Shown here piece by piece: positions 7,421 to 18,043 of a DNA stretch of 64,000 bases. Under the pieces are notes generated by a model. That model did not search any database, was not told where the DNA came from, and saw only the letters and a list, made by a program, of their open reading frames with translations. Source of the DNA: Microbulbifer hainanensis. GTDB taxonomy: Bacteria; Pseudomonadota; Gammaproteobacteria; Pseudomonadales; Cellvibrionaceae. The position numbers were made by a program, and so were the translations under genes. The stretch's first letter is position 1; the number at the start of each line of letters is the position of its first letter. The stretch lies in contig NZ_JACZCR010000004.1 in NCBI RefSeq assembly GCF_014904735.1, positions 57,978 to 121,977 of the forward strand. The letters are read 5' to 3'.

Positions 7421-10387
7421 TCAGAAATCCATACCTACGGACAGCTGCAGACGGCGTGGAGCGTAGTAGCGGGTCGGCTCACCAAATGTGGCAGAGTCAA
7501 CGTAAGGGTCAATGCTATAGCCCGTCTGATTATTAAACACGTTGAATACATCTGCGCGGAACTTCAACATGTAATCCGCATAGACATTGAAGTTTTGCGT
7601 GTAGTTTAGATCCATCTGCCAATGGCTATCGCTGCGGCGGCTGCCGGCCTTTTCCGCATACCGAATGGTGCCGCTAGAGTAACCGTAAAGGGAGCCGTCC
7701 CAAGCCTCCCAAGGCTGACCGGACTGATAAACGAAGTAAGCACCGACATTGGCATTCCAGTCCAGGGTGTACTGGCCGAACAGTTTCAGCAGATGCGGCT
7801 TGTCACCGGACAGGGTGCCATCTTTGTTATCCCAGACCATGCGTCCCCGGCCATCCATCAGGTTCGAAGAACCGATGAAAATGTTCTGGTCGTTATTGGC
7901 CGTGGTGTTGTCCTGGTCGACATTACCGGTATAGCGGCTGCGGGTGTAGGAGGCGTTCAGGTATGTGCGCTCGCCCATCCAGGAAGCTTCCAGACTGAAC
8001 TCGAGGTACTTGGTGTAACCCTCATCGACTTCGGCAATGACAAAAGAAGAGCCACTGCCGATTTGATCACGCATTTCGTCCAGGTTATCGATATAGAGAC
8101 CCTTGGCGGCGATATCGTCGGGCACGCAGTAGGCATCGTTCTCGCCGTAACAGCCGTAAGTGCGCGCACCATTCCACACGTCTTCCCAGAAGTGGGAACT
8201 CTCACGGTAACGGATATGTGAGCGCAGGCTGATGCCGTTGTCGAAATCCTTGGTGGTACCAACGGTCAACTCATCGACACGACGCGGATCCAGATTGTCG
8301 GCAAACAGCTTACCGGAAGAGCCGGAGCGCGGTGAAGAGCTGATGTAGTTACCATTTTCGTCCCAGTAGACATCAAGTGTCGCCTGGCTGTTGCGATCCC
8401 AGGAGGCAGCACGGGCCAGGGAGCTCGCGGACGGATTGTACTGGGCGAAGCTGGCAAAGACTGTGTCTTCGCCGTTGTAGGCCCAGGTCACGCCGAGGCG
8501 CGGCTGAATCATGTCCTTCCAGTCGACCTTGTACATCTCGTACTTGTGTCCCGGCGCCTCTTCATAGCCCGACAGGGTGTTGGCCTCGCGCAGCCCCTGA
8601 CCGTACAAGGTGTCCTGGCTGATCAGGAAGCCGATGTCGAAAATGAAATCACCCCAGGAGATGGAGTCGTTGATCTCAAAGTTCTGCGACTCGGTAAAGG
8701 AATTAATCGACGGCACCCGAGTACCATCGGCCTGTACCAGGCTCATCTGCTCAGTGTATCCCTGGAAATAGGCATTGTCTGGCGCGTCCGCATCGGCAGC
8801 GCCGTCGATCACTTGGATTGAACCCCAGCCGTTAGACAGTCTGGCCAACTCTTCCTGCCCCTCGGACCATTGGTATCCCACATGAATCTCATGCGATGTA
8901 GCGCCCAGCTCAAGGGAATGATCCAGAGCCATTTCGAAATTTTTGCGGTAAAAGTTTTGGAGATTGGACTGGTAATAACCACCAACGGCACCTCCGCCGT
9001 CTGGATTACCGTAGCCGTACTGGTCGATCAGCGGTGCCACGAAGTCGTTCCATGCGGGATCATCCGCTCGCAAGCTAGGCACGCTGAAGTAACCCATCTG
9101 ATCCAAGTTAGCGATATCCAGGGACTGGCCGTAAGCAGGCTGTACTCCCAGCATGGTGTCCGGGACACCGGCGGTCTCCAGTGCATAGTCGCTGTACTGG
9201 AAGCTTACGGTAGTGGCGTCGTTGACAATCCAGCTACCATCGAGAGTCAGAATGTCTTGTCCTGACTCCTCGCCGACAGATACGGAATCATCTTCGTAGA
9301 ATCCGATTGAGGCTCCCTGATTAACACGATCTGACGTGCGGTACGAAGCATTCAGCAGTACGTTATCGATCGGGGCATAAGTGAGCTTGCCATAGTATTC
9401 GTCACGCTCACTCGAGTAGTCCTTGGTCGGCCCGTAAGCGGTTTCCTTGTTGTCACGGCTTTCGCGGGGACCGTAGTAGGATCCATAGAAGAACAACTGG
9501 TCCTCGATGATCGGACCACCAACATTGGCGGTCATCCAGCTGTGGTCGGTTTCGGATTTGGTACCCGCGTCAGTAGCTTCACGCATATCGGCAGTCTGGA
9601 ACTTGTATTCCACACTACCTTTGTATTCGTTGGTACCGGATTTGTTCTTGGTGTTAACCGTGATCCCGCCGGAGCGGTTGAAGCCGACAGCGCGCGCACC
9701 GCCACGCTCTACGGAAATCTGCTCCACGTCCTGACTGGACGGCTCCGCGGACAGGGTGCCAAACATCGGCAATGTTACGTTGACCCCGTCGAACTTGTAG
9801 ACGTTGTCCTGACCACTACCACCAGCGCTGGGGCCCCGCACTGAGTTTTCGGTGTATTGGACACCTGGCGCAAGCTTGATGAGGTCTCTCAGATCTTGAC
9901 CCACAGGCAGGCCCTTGATGACATCGGCACCGATCGCATCGGACAGGGAAGCATTGCCACCGACGGTGACGGCTTCACCGGTAACCGTGACTTCTTCCAA
10001 CCCATCGGCGACTTGCGGGGTCAGGTTGACGTCGACCTTGGTCATCTGGTCGAGAAGAACTTCGGTTTTTACCTGGCGGACAGTGCCATCCTCGGCGGTG
10101 AATGTCAGGGTATAGACACCGGGAATCAGCATCGGCAGCTTGAAATCGCCGTCGTCATTGGTTACCACGGTACGCCCGCGGGGCATGACGTTACTGGTGG
10201 CCTTTACGGTAATACCCTCGGCTTCCACTCCTTTATCCAGAGAAACATGACCGGTAATACCACCGACCTGCTGCGCCAGAACGGATGCCGAAAACAAAGC
10301 GCCGGCTGCCACAGCCGCGACGCGCCCAAAGGTGGCGGTACCTCTTTGCCCCTCGACTGAACTACTCAGCTTTTTCTTCTTAAACAT
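7421..10387 (-). CDS. TonB-dependent receptor with N-terminal carboxypeptidase-regulatory-like domain
   Basis: 988 residues. A cleavable signal peptide (cut near ASVLA-QQ, residue 39) is followed by a beta-sandwich resembling the carboxypeptidase regulatory-like domain (about 40-125: GGITGHVSLDKGV...GDFKLPMLIPGVYTLTF). Next comes a TonB-box-like EEVTVTGEAV, a plug domain (about 140-260) and a long beta-barrel ending in an aromatic residue (SVGMDF), as expected for BamA-dependent insertion. Oar-like receptors share this layout. The substrate is unknown; receptors of this type in marine bacteria often import oligosaccharides or peptides, but no transport partner lies beside it. It is a single-gene unit with its own terminator and a roughly 500-base leader. 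Confidence 0.9.
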   Translation of the reverse strand: MFKKKKLSSSVEGQRGTATFGRVAAVAAGALFSASVLAQQVGGITGHVSLDKGVEAEGITVKATSNVMPRGRTVVTNDDGDFKLPMLIPGVYTLTFTAEDGTVRQVKTEVLLDQMTKVDVNLTPQVADGLEEVTVTGEAVTVGGNASLSDAIGADVIKGLPVGQDLRDLIKLAPGVQYTENSVRGPSAGGSGQDNVYKFDGVNVTLPMFGTLSAEPSSQDVEQISVERGGARAVGFNRSGGITVNTKNKSGTNEYKGSVEYKFQTADMREATDAGTKSETDHSWMTANVGGPIIEDQLFFYGSYYGPRESRDNKETAYGPTKDYSSERDEYYGKLTYAPIDNVLLNASYRTSDRVNQGASIGFYEDDSVSVGEESGQDILTLDGSWIVNDATTVSFQYSDYALETAGVPDTMLGVQPAYGQSLDIANLDQMGYFSVPSLRADDPAWNDFVAPLIDQYGYGNPDGGGAVGGYYQSNLQNFYRKNFEMALDHSLELGATSHEIHVGYQWSEGQEELARLSNGWGSIQVIDGAADADAPDNAYFQGYTEQMSLVQADGTRVPSINSFTESQNFEINDSISWGDFIFDIGFLISQDTLYGQGLREANTLSGYEEAPGHKYEMYKVDWKDMIQPRLGVTWAYNGEDTVFASFAQYNPSASSLARAASWDRNSQATLDVYWDENGNYISSSPRSGSSGKLFADNLDPRRVDELTVGTTKDFDNGISLRSHIRYRESSHFWEDVWNGARTYGCYGENDAYCVPDDIAAKGLYIDNLDEMRDQIGSGSSFVIAEVDEGYTKYLEFSLEASWMGERTYLNASYTRSRYTGNVDQDNTTANNDQNIFIGSSNLMDGRGRMVWDNKDGTLSGDKPHLLKLFGQYTLDWNANVGAYFVYQSGQPWEAWDGSLYGYSSGTIRYAEKAGSRRSDSHWQMDLNYTQNFNVYADYMLKFRADVFNVFNNQTGYSIDPYVDSATFGEPTRYYAPRRLQLSVGMDF

Positions 10388-10887
10388 GAGAAAGTCTCCC
10401 AGACGGTTTTATATTTATCTTTCGGGCGCATACAGCTCCGCCCTCTGGTTCTCTGCCCTGCCGCGTGCTTCGATGGCTTTTCGTCAATATGCGGCGTGCC
10501 AGACACGCCATACCCCCGGGAGCCACTACCCCTTTCTGTGGCTCGGAAGCACCCAGACAAAATACTTTATCTTCCGAAGACAACGCTCGAGGAATATCTT
10601 ATTCCGTGTTTGCATTTTGCTTAAAAAATTCCTGAATCGCGATACCCAAATCATAAAAACTTCAAAAAAAAATGCATCAAATGTAAAAAAGTCACGTATG
10701 ACATAAAATTCCAGGAACTATTGGCGCCATATTCAACAAGCAAAGATAACTTAAAAATAAGAGCGTGGAATAAAGGAATAATTACCAGCGCACAATTCAA
10801 CGGCAACATGATCGTCTGAGCGATGACAGCAACGCCTGGAAGGCAGTGCGCAACGCGATTGCGCAGCGCGCCCTATTTTGGTGGGAC
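10388..10887 (-). promoter_or_regulatory. long upstream region of the TonB receptor gene with hairpins
   Basis: No gene is visible in this 500-base stretch. The part nearest the receptor start holds two clean stems: GGCGTG/CACGCC (10493-10509) and GAGCCAC/GTGGCTC (10520-10544). Farther upstream (about 10600-10780) the sequence is strongly A/T-rich, including TATGAT on the - strand near 10650 as a possible -10 box. This suggests a structured 5' leader of 150-250 bases. I do not recognise a named riboswitch. Confidence 0.4.
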
Positions 10888-10918
10888 AAAAAAACCCCGG
10901 GGATTAGCCGGGGTTTTT
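10888..10918 (-). terminator. intrinsic terminator downstream of pnp
   Basis: Stem AAAACCCCGG/CCGGGGTTTT (10891-10900 and 10908-10917) with a seven-base loop. A and T tracts flank both sides, so it could work in both directions. It lies about 40 bases past the pnp stop and closes the large operon. Confidence 0.88.
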
Positions 10919-10958
10919 CTGGCGCTTAGCGCCGCAAGACAAATCAGCGAATTGGGAC

Positions 10959-13076
10959 TCAGCCCTCGCCGGATGCCTCGTCAGACTGCTCTGCCTGGTC
11001 CGCTTTCGCTTCCTTGATGGAGAGCTTGATACGGCCGCGCTGGTCCACGTCCAGAACTTTCACGAATACCTTCTGGCCTTCGCTCAGGTAGTCGGTGACC
11101 GCGTTGACGCGCTCTTCGGCAATCTGGGAAATGTGCACCAGGCCGTCCTTACCCGGCAGGAAGTTCACGAACGCCCCGAAGTCCACGATGCGCACCACGG
11201 TGCCTTCGTAGATAGCGCCGATCTCGGCTTCCGCGGTGATTTCCTCGATGCGGGTTACCGCCGCTTCCAGGCTCTCGCCGTCTTCACCGAACACTTTCAC
11301 AGTGCCGTCGTCCTCGATATCGATGGACGCACCAGTATCTTCGGTGATGGAGCGGATGGTAGCGCCGCCCTTACCGATCACGTCGCGGATCTTGTCCGGA
11401 TGGATCTTCAGGGTCGCGTAACGCGGTGCGTTTTCGTTGACGGTTTCACGGGAAGCACCGATGACCTTGTTCATTTCCGCCAGGATGTGCAGACGTGCGT
11501 GCAGCGCCTGCTCCAGGGCGGTTTCCATGATCTCTTCGGTAATACCTTCGATCTTGATATCCATCTGCAGCGCGGTCACACCAGAGGCGGTACCGGCTAC
11601 TTTGAAGTCCATGTCGCCGAGGTGGTCTTCATCACCGAGGATATCGGTCAGAACCGCGTAGCCTTCGTCTTCCTTCACCAGACCCATGGCGATACCGGCA
11701 ACCGGCGCCTTCAGCGGCACACCGGCGTCCATCAGCGCCAGGCTGGAACCACAGACAGAGGCCATGGAGCTGGAACCGTTGGATTCGGTAATTTCGGAAA
11801 CCACACGCAGGGTGTACGGGAAGCTCTCCGGATCCGGCAGTACTGCGGCGATACCGCGGCGCGCCAGGCGGCCGTGGCCGATTTCGCGACGACCGGTAGC
11901 GCCTACACGACCCGCTTCGCCTACAGAGTAGGGAGGGAAGTTGTAGTGCAGCATGAAGTAGTCTTTGCGCTCGCCTTCGAGGGCATCGATGATCTGCGCA
12001 TCGCGGGTCGCGCCGAGGGTGGAAACAACCAGCGCCTGGGTTTCACCGCGGGTGAACAGGGCGGAGCCGTGACCTTTCGGCAGCACGCCGACTTCTACGC
12101 TGATCGGGCGCACGGTCTTGGTGTCGCGACCGTCGATACGGGGCTCACCGCGAACCACGGCGCCGCGCACGATCTTCTTCTCCAGCTTGCCGAAGTAGCT
12201 CTTGACGGTACCTTCGTCCAGTTCTTCGGTAGCCAGGGCTTCAGCGGCTTCGTTGCGCAGCTCGCCCAGACGGGTGGTGCGCGCCTGCTTGTTTGTGATT
12301 TTGTAGGCCTCAGCCACTTTGGCACCGAACTGGCTTTCCAGCGCAGATTTCAGCTCTTCGTTGACCGCTTCCGGCTGCCAGTCCCAGATGGGCTTGCCAG
12401 CTTCGGCTTTCAGCTCTTCACAGACTTTAACAACGGCCTGCATTTCCTGGTGGGCGAACAGTACCGCACCCAGCATGATGTCTTCCGGTAGTTCTTTCGC
12501 TTCGGATTCCACCATCAGCACCGCGTCTTTGGTACCGGCAACGACCATGTCCAGCTCGGAGTTCTTCAGCGCGCTGTAGGTCGGGTTCAGCAGGTAGCCG
12601 TCTTCCTGGGTGTAGCCCACGCGCGCAGCGCCAATCGGGCCACCAAACGGAATGCCGGATACGGACAGTGCCGCGGAGGTGCCGATCATGCCGGCGATAT
12701 CCGGATCTACATCTTTCTCGGCGGACAGAACGGTGATCATCACCTGAACTTCGTTCATGAAGCCCTTCGGGAAAAGCGGACGGATCGGGCGGTCGATCAG
12801 GCGGGAGGTGAGAGTTTCTTTCTCGGACGGGCGGCCTTCACGCTTGAAGAAGCCACCGGGAATTTTGCCGGCCGCATAGGCCTTTTCCTGGTAATGCACG
12901 GACAGCGGAAAGAAGCCCTGATCAGGCTTGGCTTCTTTGGCACCAACAACGGTACACAGCACCACGGTTTCGCCCATGGTTACCAGCGCTGCACCGGTAG
13001 CCTGGCGCGCAATGCGGCCGGTCTCGATGGTGACTTGCTGATTGCCGTACTGGAATGTTTTGCTTACTGGATTCAC
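10959..13076 (-). CDS. pnp: polyribonucleotide nucleotidyltransferase (PNPase)
   Basis: 705 residues, full length. It degrades RNA from the 3' end by phosphorolysis, and as a trimer binds the RNase E degradosome in relatives. Domains in order: first RNase PH core (about 1-220), helical linker, second RNase PH core (about 310-545, with [12 protein letters not shown] and [12 protein letters not shown]), KH domain (about 555-615, [15 protein letters not shown]) and S1 domain (about 620-690, [28 protein letters not shown]). The start is GTG at 13076 with AGGAAA upstream. It follows rpsO in the usual order. The leader contains strong hairpins that may be RNase III targets for autoregulation, as known for E. 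coli pnp. Confidence 0.98.
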   Translation of the reverse strand: MNPVSKTFQYGNQQVTIETGRIARQATGAALVTMGETVVLCTVVGAKEAKPDQGFFPLSVHYQEKAYAAGKIPGGFFKREGRPSEKETLTSRLIDRPIRPLFPKGFMNEVQVMITVLSAEKDVDPDIAGMIGTSAALSVSGIPFGGPIGAARVGYTQEDGYLLNPTYSALKNSELDMVVAGTKDAVLMVESEAKELPEDIMLGAVLFAHQEMQAVVKVCEELKAEAGKPIWDWQPEAVNEELKSALESQFGAKVAEAYKITNKQARTTRLGELRNEAAEALATEELDEGTVKSYFGKLEKKIVRGAVVRGEPRIDGRDTKTVRPISVEVGVLPKGHGSALFTRGETQALVVSTLGATRDAQIIDALEGERKDYFMLHYNFPPYSVGEAGRVGATGRREIGHGRLARRGIAAVLPDPESFPYTLRVVSEITESNGSSSMASVCGSSLALMDAGVPLKAPVAGIAMGLVKEDEGYAVLTDILGDEDHLGDMDFKVAGTASGVTALQMDIKIEGITEEIMETALEQALHARLHILAEMNKVIGASRETVNENAPRYATLKIHPDKIRDVIGKGGATIRSITEDTGASIDIEDDGTVKVFGEDGESLEAAVTRIEEITAEAEIGAIYEGTVVRIVDFGAFVNFLPGKDGLVHISQIAEERVNAVTDYLSEGQKVFVKVLDVDQRGRIKLSIKEAKADQAEQSDEASGEG

Positions 13077-13179
13077 TAGTATTTTCCTATTTCCTTACCG
13101 GTCGCTGGCCCATTCCAACGACCCCTACAGGTTTCGCTGCAAGCGGGTTCCTACGAAATACAGAGGATTGACTTGCAGA

Positions 13180-13298
13180 GTGGTGCGGGAGCGCACCACC
13201 ACCGGCCGGCGGCCGGTGCGAGCGCCAAATGACGACACTTAACTTCTCTGCCGGATTTGACGCAATCTTTTGAAAAGCGACGATGCACCACTTTTCAA
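13180..13298 (-). promoter_or_regulatory. structured leader of pnp
   Basis: Three stems lie between rpsO and pnp: GTGGTGCG/CGCACCAC (13180-13199), CACCGGCC/GGCCGGTG (13200-13218) and a weaker TTGAAAAG/CTTTTCAA (13270-13298). In E. coli the pnp leader forms a long stem cut by RNase III and then by PNPase itself. A similar role here is inferred from position only. Confidence 0.5.
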
Positions 13299-13311
13299 GA
13301 AGCAGGTAAAA

Positions 13312-13336
13312 GAATGCCCGCCAGAGGCGGGCATTC
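13312..13336 (-). terminator. hairpin between rpsO and pnp, probable attenuating terminator
   Basis: Perfect eleven-base stem GAATGCCCGCC/GGCGGGCATTC with an AGA loop, followed on the - strand by only four T. It begins eight bases after the rpsO stop. Partial termination or 3'-end protection of the rpsO message is likely, as for the E. coli rpsO-pnp junction. Confidence 0.75.
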
Positions 13337-13343
13337 CAGGGTC

Positions 13344-13613
13344 TTAGCGACGCAGGCCGAGCTTGGCGATCAGCTGTGCGTAACGGTTCAGATCCTTGCG
13401 CTTGAGGTAGTCCAGCAGCTTACGGCGCTGGTTTACCATGCGGATCAGGCCACGACGGGAGTGGTGATCCTGCTTGTGTGCAGAGAAGTGACCCTGCAGC
13501 TTGTTAATGTTGGCAGTCAGCAGGGCTACCTGGACTTCCGGAGAACCGGTATCGCCTTCAGATTGGCCGTGCTCTTTCAGGATGGCTGCTTTTTCAGTTG
13601 CAGTCAGTGCCAT
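13344..13613 (-). CDS. rpsO: 30S ribosomal protein S15
   Basis: 89 residues, exactly the family length. S15 binds the central domain of 16S rRNA early in small-subunit assembly. Seen: [32 protein letters not shown] and the RRKLLDYLK segment, all conserved rRNA-contacting parts. The start ATG has GAGGT upstream. It is preceded by truB and followed by a strong hairpin and pnp, the standard arrangement. Confidence 0.99.
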   Translation of the reverse strand: MALTATEKAAILKEHGQSEGDTGSPEVQVALLTANINKLQGHFSAHKQDHHSRRGLIRMVNQRRKLLDYLKRKDLNRYAQLIAKLGLRR

Positions 13614-13708
13614 AACGAATTACCTCGTCGTAATATGCTTTGAAGATTCGGCTGGCCCGTGCATATTTACAGACCAGCTAGTCACTTTGCAGCTTCCGAC
13701 CTCTATAG

Positions 13709-14650
13709 TCAGCCGCTGCTTACCAGGCGCCGCGGTGCCACGCACCCGTCGTCGGTAATCTCTCCTACGCCCAGAAAATCACCATTTTCCAGGAAGAGGC
13801 GCACCATATCACCTTCTGCACCGATACGGTAGACCTGCAAATCCATAACCGGCTGCCCCTGACGCACATAGTAACCAGAGTCATCCGGCAGTATCAGTTT
13901 CGGCAGTCCGGAGGCGGGAGCATCCACAGGCAACAGGTGGTGATCCAGCACTTCGGCGCGATCTTCCCCCCGTTCCTCAGCGAGTTCTTCCAGGGTAATG
14001 GCATCTTCTTCCACGAAGGGGCCCGCGGCACTGCGATGCAGCTGGTCGACATAGGCGCCCACGCCCAGTGCCTGCCCCAGATCCTCCGCCAGACTGCGTA
14101 TATAGGTTCCCTTCGAGCAGTGAACTTCCACTTCCGCGCGCGGTTGCGCACCGGCGGTAAAGCTCAGCAGCTCAAACTCGAAGATCTCCACGGTGCGCGC
14201 CTCGCGCTCCACCTCCAGACCCTGCCGCGCCAGCTTGTACAGTGGCTGACCCTTGTGTTTCAGCGCCGAGTACATGGATGGCACCTGTTGGATGGTACCG
14301 CGGAACTGCGCCATCGCATCGCGCACTGCCCGCTCGGTAAGGCTAGAGGCGTCCCTGGTTTCCAGCACATCGCCGTCGGCATCGCCGCTGGCGGTGGTCA
14401 TACCAAAGCAGAAAGTACTGCGATAGCGCTTGTCTGCATCCAACAGATACTGGGAAAACTTCGTCGCTTCGCCGAAACAGATCGGCAGTACACCGGTCGC
14501 AAGCGGATCCAGCGCACCGGTGTGGCCGGCGCGGTTGGCGAAGAACAGTCGTTTGGCTTTTTGCAGGGCGTCGTTGGCGGTGATACCAGCGGGCTTGTTC
14601 AGCAACAAGACCCCACTGACCGGCCGGCCCCATTTAGGTCTGCGGCCCAT
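13709..14650 (-). CDS. truB: tRNA pseudouridine(55) synthase
   Basis: 313 residues. It converts U55 in the T-loop of tRNAs to pseudouridine. The catalytic Asp lies in GHTGALDPLATGVLP (about residues 41-55), with YRSTFCFGMTTASGDADG and CSKGTYIRSLAEDLG further on. The C-terminal part matches the small PUA-like TruB C2 domain (VMDLQVYRIGAEGDMVRLF). Two bases separate it from the rbfA stop, so it is part of the nusA-infB transcript. Confidence 0.98.
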   Translation of the reverse strand: MGRRPKWGRPVSGVLLLNKPAGITANDALQKAKRLFFANRAGHTGALDPLATGVLPICFGEATKFSQYLLDADKRYRSTFCFGMTTASGDADGDVLETRDASSLTERAVRDAMAQFRGTIQQVPSMYSALKHKGQPLYKLARQGLEVEREARTVEIFEFELLSFTAGAQPRAEVEVHCSKGTYIRSLAEDLGQALGVGAYVDQLHRSAAGPFVEEDAITLEELAEERGEDRAEVLDHHLLPVDAPASGLPKLILPDDSGYYVRQGQPVMDLQVYRIGAEGDMVRLFLENGDFLGVGEITDDGCVAPRRLVSSG

Positions 14651-14652
14651 GG

Positions 14653-15054
14653 TTACTCTTTGTCGTCGTCGCCGTCGTCGCTTGCGTGGTGGGACTGGTC
14701 AGATTTGACAGCCTTGTCGATCAGGGCCGAGAGTTTCTGGCCACGGACCGATGTCTCGTCATAGCGGAATTGCAGGCGCGGCACACTGCGCATTTGGATT
14801 TCACGTGCCAGCTGGCTGCGCAGGAAGCCCGCCGCCTTGTTGAGCACGTCCATCGAAGCCTTGATCGCCGCCGGATCATCTTCGCCCACCAGGGTGACGA
14901 ACACCTTGGCCGAGGTCAGATCGCGGGTGACTTCCACGTCATTGATATTGACCATCCCCAGACGTGGATCGCGCACTTCCTGCTGAATTAGCTGGGCCAG
15001 CTCGCGACGCATCGCATCAGCGACCCGGTCGGCGCGGTAGAATTCTCTTGCCAT
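14653..15054 (-). CDS. rbfA: ribosome-binding factor A
   Basis: 133 residues with a KH-type fold that binds late 30S precursors and aids 16S rRNA 5'-end maturation and cold adaptation. Seen: REFYRADRVADAMRRELAQL, VRDPRLGMVNINDVEV and VPRLQFRYDETSVRG. The tail ends in a run of acidic residues (DDGDDDKE). It lies directly between infB and truB, as in most gammaproteobacteria. Confidence 0.97.
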   Translation of the reverse strand: MAREFYRADRVADAMRRELAQLIQQEVRDPRLGMVNINDVEVTRDLTSAKVFVTLVGEDDPAAIKASMDVLNKAAGFLRSQLAREIQMRSVPRLQFRYDETSVRGQKLSALIDKAVKSDQSHHASDDGDDDKE

Positions 15055-15131
15055 CTGTTACCTATTCCGAATGGCGATTGGCGGAGGCCCGCCGCCGCGA
15101 CATGGTCGCGACGGCGAGGGTTGCCTTGAGT

Positions 15132-17876
15132 TTAGAGTTCGCGGGCTACCTTAACGATATCGTAAACCTCGATCTGGTCACCGGGCTTCACGTCGTTGTA
15201 GTCCTTCACACCGATACCACACTCCATACCGTTGCGCACTTCCTGCACATCGTCTTTGAAGCGGCGCAGGGATTCCAGTTCGCCCTGGTAGATCACCACG
15301 TTGTCGCGCAGGACGCGAATCGGCTTGTTACGGTGTACGATGCCCTCGGTGACCATACAGCCGGCGATGGCGCCGAACTTCGGTGAGCGGAACACATCCC
15401 GCACTTCGGCGATACCGATGATATCTTCGCGCAGCTCCGGCTCGAGCATGCCCGACAGCGCCTGCTTCACTTCGTCCAGCAGGTTGTAGATCACGCTGTA
15501 GTAGCGGATCTCGACACTCTCGGTTTCGGCCAGCTTGCGCGCGGCAACATCGGCACGGGTATTGAAACCGATCACGATGGCACCGGATGTCAGCGCCAGG
15601 TTGATATCGTTCTCGGCGATACCGCCGACACCACTGGACACAACATTGACAGACACTTCCTCGTTGCCGATCTCTGCCAGCGCGGACAGGATGGCTTCCA
15701 GGGAACCGCGCACGTCGGCCTTGATGACCACCGGCAGGACCTTCCTCTCGCCGGCTTCCATGTCCGCAAACATGTTTTCCAGCTTGGCCGCCTGCTGGCG
15801 CTGCATGCGTTCACGGCGCTCTTTGTCCGCGCGCTGCTCGGCCACTTCACGGGCTTTACGTTCATCGGCCACTACCAGGAACTCATCACCGGCATTGGGC
15901 GTGGTATCCAGACCCAGCAGCTCCACCGGCGTGGACGGTCCGGCCTCTTTCACGCTTTTGCCCAGTTCGTTGGTCATGGCGCGTACACGGCCGTAGCTCT
16001 GGCCAGCCAGCACGATATCACCGCGTTTCAGCTCGCCGTTTTGTACCAGCAGGGTAGCGACTACACCGCGGCCCTTTTCCAGGCGCGATTCGATCACCAC
16101 ACCAGTGGCCGGAACTCCGACCTTGGCTTTCAATTCCAGCATCTCGGCCTGCAGGGATACGGCTTCCAGCAGCTCGTCGATACCCTGACCGGTATGTGCA
16201 GATACCTCGATAAACTGGGTGTCGCCGCCCCAGTCTTCCGGGATGACGTCTTTGGCTGCCAGCTCGTTCTTGACCCGATCCGGATCCGCCCCTTCCTTGT
16301 CGCACTTGTTGATGGCGACAACCAGCGGTACGCCTGCCGCCTTGGCGTGCGCAACTGCTTCTTCGGTCTGCGGCATCACGCCGTCGTCTGCGGCCACCAC
16401 CAGAATCACCACGTCGGTGGCCTGGGCGCCGCGAGCACGCATGGCAGTAAAGGCCGCGTGTCCCGGGGTATCCAGGAAGGCAATCTCGCCCTGGCTGGTT
16501 TTCACCCGGTAGGCACCGATGTGCTGGGTAATACCACCGGCTTCGCCGGAGGCCACTTTGGTTTTGCGGATATAGTCGAGCAGCGAGGTCTTGCCGTGGT
16601 CGACGTGACCCATCACGGTGACAACCGGCGCGCGCGGCGCCTCTTCACCTTCGACTTCCTGCGCCTGGGCAACCAGGGTGTCTTCCAGCTCGGTCTCGGA
16701 GCGGAACACCACGGCGTGGCCCATCTCCTCGACGATCAGCTGTGCTGTCTCACGATCGAGGCTCTGGTTGATGGTGACCATCTCGCCCATTTTCATCAGG
16801 CGCTTGATCAGTTCGCCGGCCTTGACGTTCATCTGCTTGGCCAGCTCGCCGACGGTAATAGTTTCACCTATCTGAACTTCGTACACCTGCTTTCCTGTGG
16901 GCTTCTTGAACCCGTGTGTGGGTTTGACCTTGAGGGTCGGTCGCGACAGGGAGCGCGTGCTGCGTTTTTCCGCTTCGTCGCTTTCGAATGCTTCCAGAGC
17001 CTGCTCGTAGAGCGCAGTCTTGCTGGACTTTTTCGGGCCAGCCTTGGCGCCGCGGCGACCGCGGCGCTTGCGCGGCTCATCTTCGTCTTTTTCCGGAGCC
17101 ACGGTAGTGGTTGTTTCCAGCTTGCGGCGCAGGGAGGGCTTGACGGTTTCCGCCTTGGCCTGTTCAGTCTTTTCCTGCTCGACGCGCTGGCGCTCCGCTT
17201 CAACGCGAGCCTTCTTCTCTTCCAGCTCCTGGGCTTCCTGAGCGGCCTGCTGTTTGCGACGCTCCATAGCAGCGATACGCATCGCCTCGACGTCATCAAC
17301 ATAGCTGGAACGTACAGGCGCCGGCGCCGGCTCCGCAGCGGCCTCTTCCGCAGCAGGTGCAGCTTCGGGCACCGCTTCCTCAGCAGGCTTCTCCGCCGCT
17401 GCAGCGGCTTTCTCGGCCTCGGCAGCTTCCTGCGCCGCTTTGGCTTCCGCTTCAGCGCGCACGCGTTCCGCTTCCGCCTGCTCGGCACGGGCCTGTTCCA
17501 GCGCGGCCTGCTCGGCCAGTGCCTTGTCCAGCTCGGCCTGGGATTCCTGTTGCGCGGCTTCGGTCTCGAGCTCTTCCTGCGGGCGCTTCACATAAGTGCG
17601 CTTCTTGCGCACTTCCACGTTCACGGTTTTACGGCCGGTGCCAGAGCCGGTTTTCAGCGTGGTGGTGGTCTTGCGCTTCAGAGTAATCTTGCGCGGGCTC
17701 GCGCCCTGCTCCCCGTGACTGCTTTTCAGGAAGTTGAGCAGGACCTGTTTTTCCTCATCCGACACCACCGCATCCGCAGAGGTGTGAGGCAAACCCGCTT
17801 CTTTCATCTGCTTGAGCAGACGATCTTCGGTGGCACCAACCGATTTGGCGAGTTCGCTAACTGTTACTTCGGCCAT
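15132..17876 (-). CDS. infB: translation initiation factor IF-2
   Basis: 914 residues. It places initiator fMet-tRNA in the ribosomal P site and promotes subunit joining, hydrolysing GTP. Order: an N-terminal IF2_N domain (about 1-52), a long charged and Ala/Glu-rich linker (about 90-330), a second IF2_N-like segment, the G domain (about 414-585) with [17 protein letters not shown] and [10 protein letters not shown], then domains II, III and the C-terminal fMet-binding domain. The start ATG has AGGAGAG just upstream. Two initiator tRNA genes are found in this same window. Confidence 0.98.
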   Translation of the reverse strand: MAEVTVSELAKSVGATEDRLLKQMKEAGLPHTSADAVVSDEEKQVLLNFLKSSHGEQGASPRKITLKRKTTTTLKTGSGTGRKTVNVEVRKKRTYVKRPQEELETEAAQQESQAELDKALAEQAALEQARAEQAEAERVRAEAEAKAAQEAAEAEKAAAAAEKPAEEAVPEAAPAAEEAAAEPAPAPVRSSYVDDVEAMRIAAMERRKQQAAQEAQELEEKKARVEAERQRVEQEKTEQAKAETVKPSLRRKLETTTTVAPEKDEDEPRKRRGRRGAKAGPKKSSKTALYEQALEAFESDEAEKRSTRSLSRPTLKVKPTHGFKKPTGKQVYEVQIGETITVGELAKQMNVKAGELIKRLMKMGEMVTINQSLDRETAQLIVEEMGHAVVFRSETELEDTLVAQAQEVEGEEAPRAPVVTVMGHVDHGKTSLLDYIRKTKVASGEAGGITQHIGAYRVKTSQGEIAFLDTPGHAAFTAMRARGAQATDVVILVVAADDGVMPQTEEAVAHAKAAGVPLVVAINKCDKEGADPDRVKNELAAKDVIPEDWGGDTQFIEVSAHTGQGIDELLEAVSLQAEMLELKAKVGVPATGVVIESRLEKGRGVVATLLVQNGELKRGDIVLAGQSYGRVRAMTNELGKSVKEAGPSTPVELLGLDTTPNAGDEFLVVADERKAREVAEQRADKERRERMQRQQAAKLENMFADMEAGERKVLPVVIKADVRGSLEAILSALAEIGNEEVSVNVVSSGVGGIAENDINLALTSGAIVIGFNTRADVAARKLAETESVEIRYYSVIYNLLDEVKQALSGMLEPELREDIIGIAEVRDVFRSPKFGAIAGCMVTEGIVHRNKPIRVLRDNVVIYQGELESLRRFKDDVQEVRNGMECGIGVKDYNDVKPGDQIEVYDIVKVAREL

Positions 17877-18043
17877 TCTCTCTCCTAAAAGTCTTGGTCG
17901 GTGGAGCTAATCGTTATCTTTGGTGCGATTGCCCGTCCGGCCGCACCGGTATAGCCGGGCTGCGAAATTTTCGCGCCGCGGCCTGCAAAATGCGCTGTCA
18001 AACTGCGGGGCCGGACACTAAAGCCCAGCCCGCGCGGATCGGT

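Noticed and set aside
11133..12491. 452-codon + strand frame
   Set aside because: Antisense shadow of pnp, with no recognisable domain.
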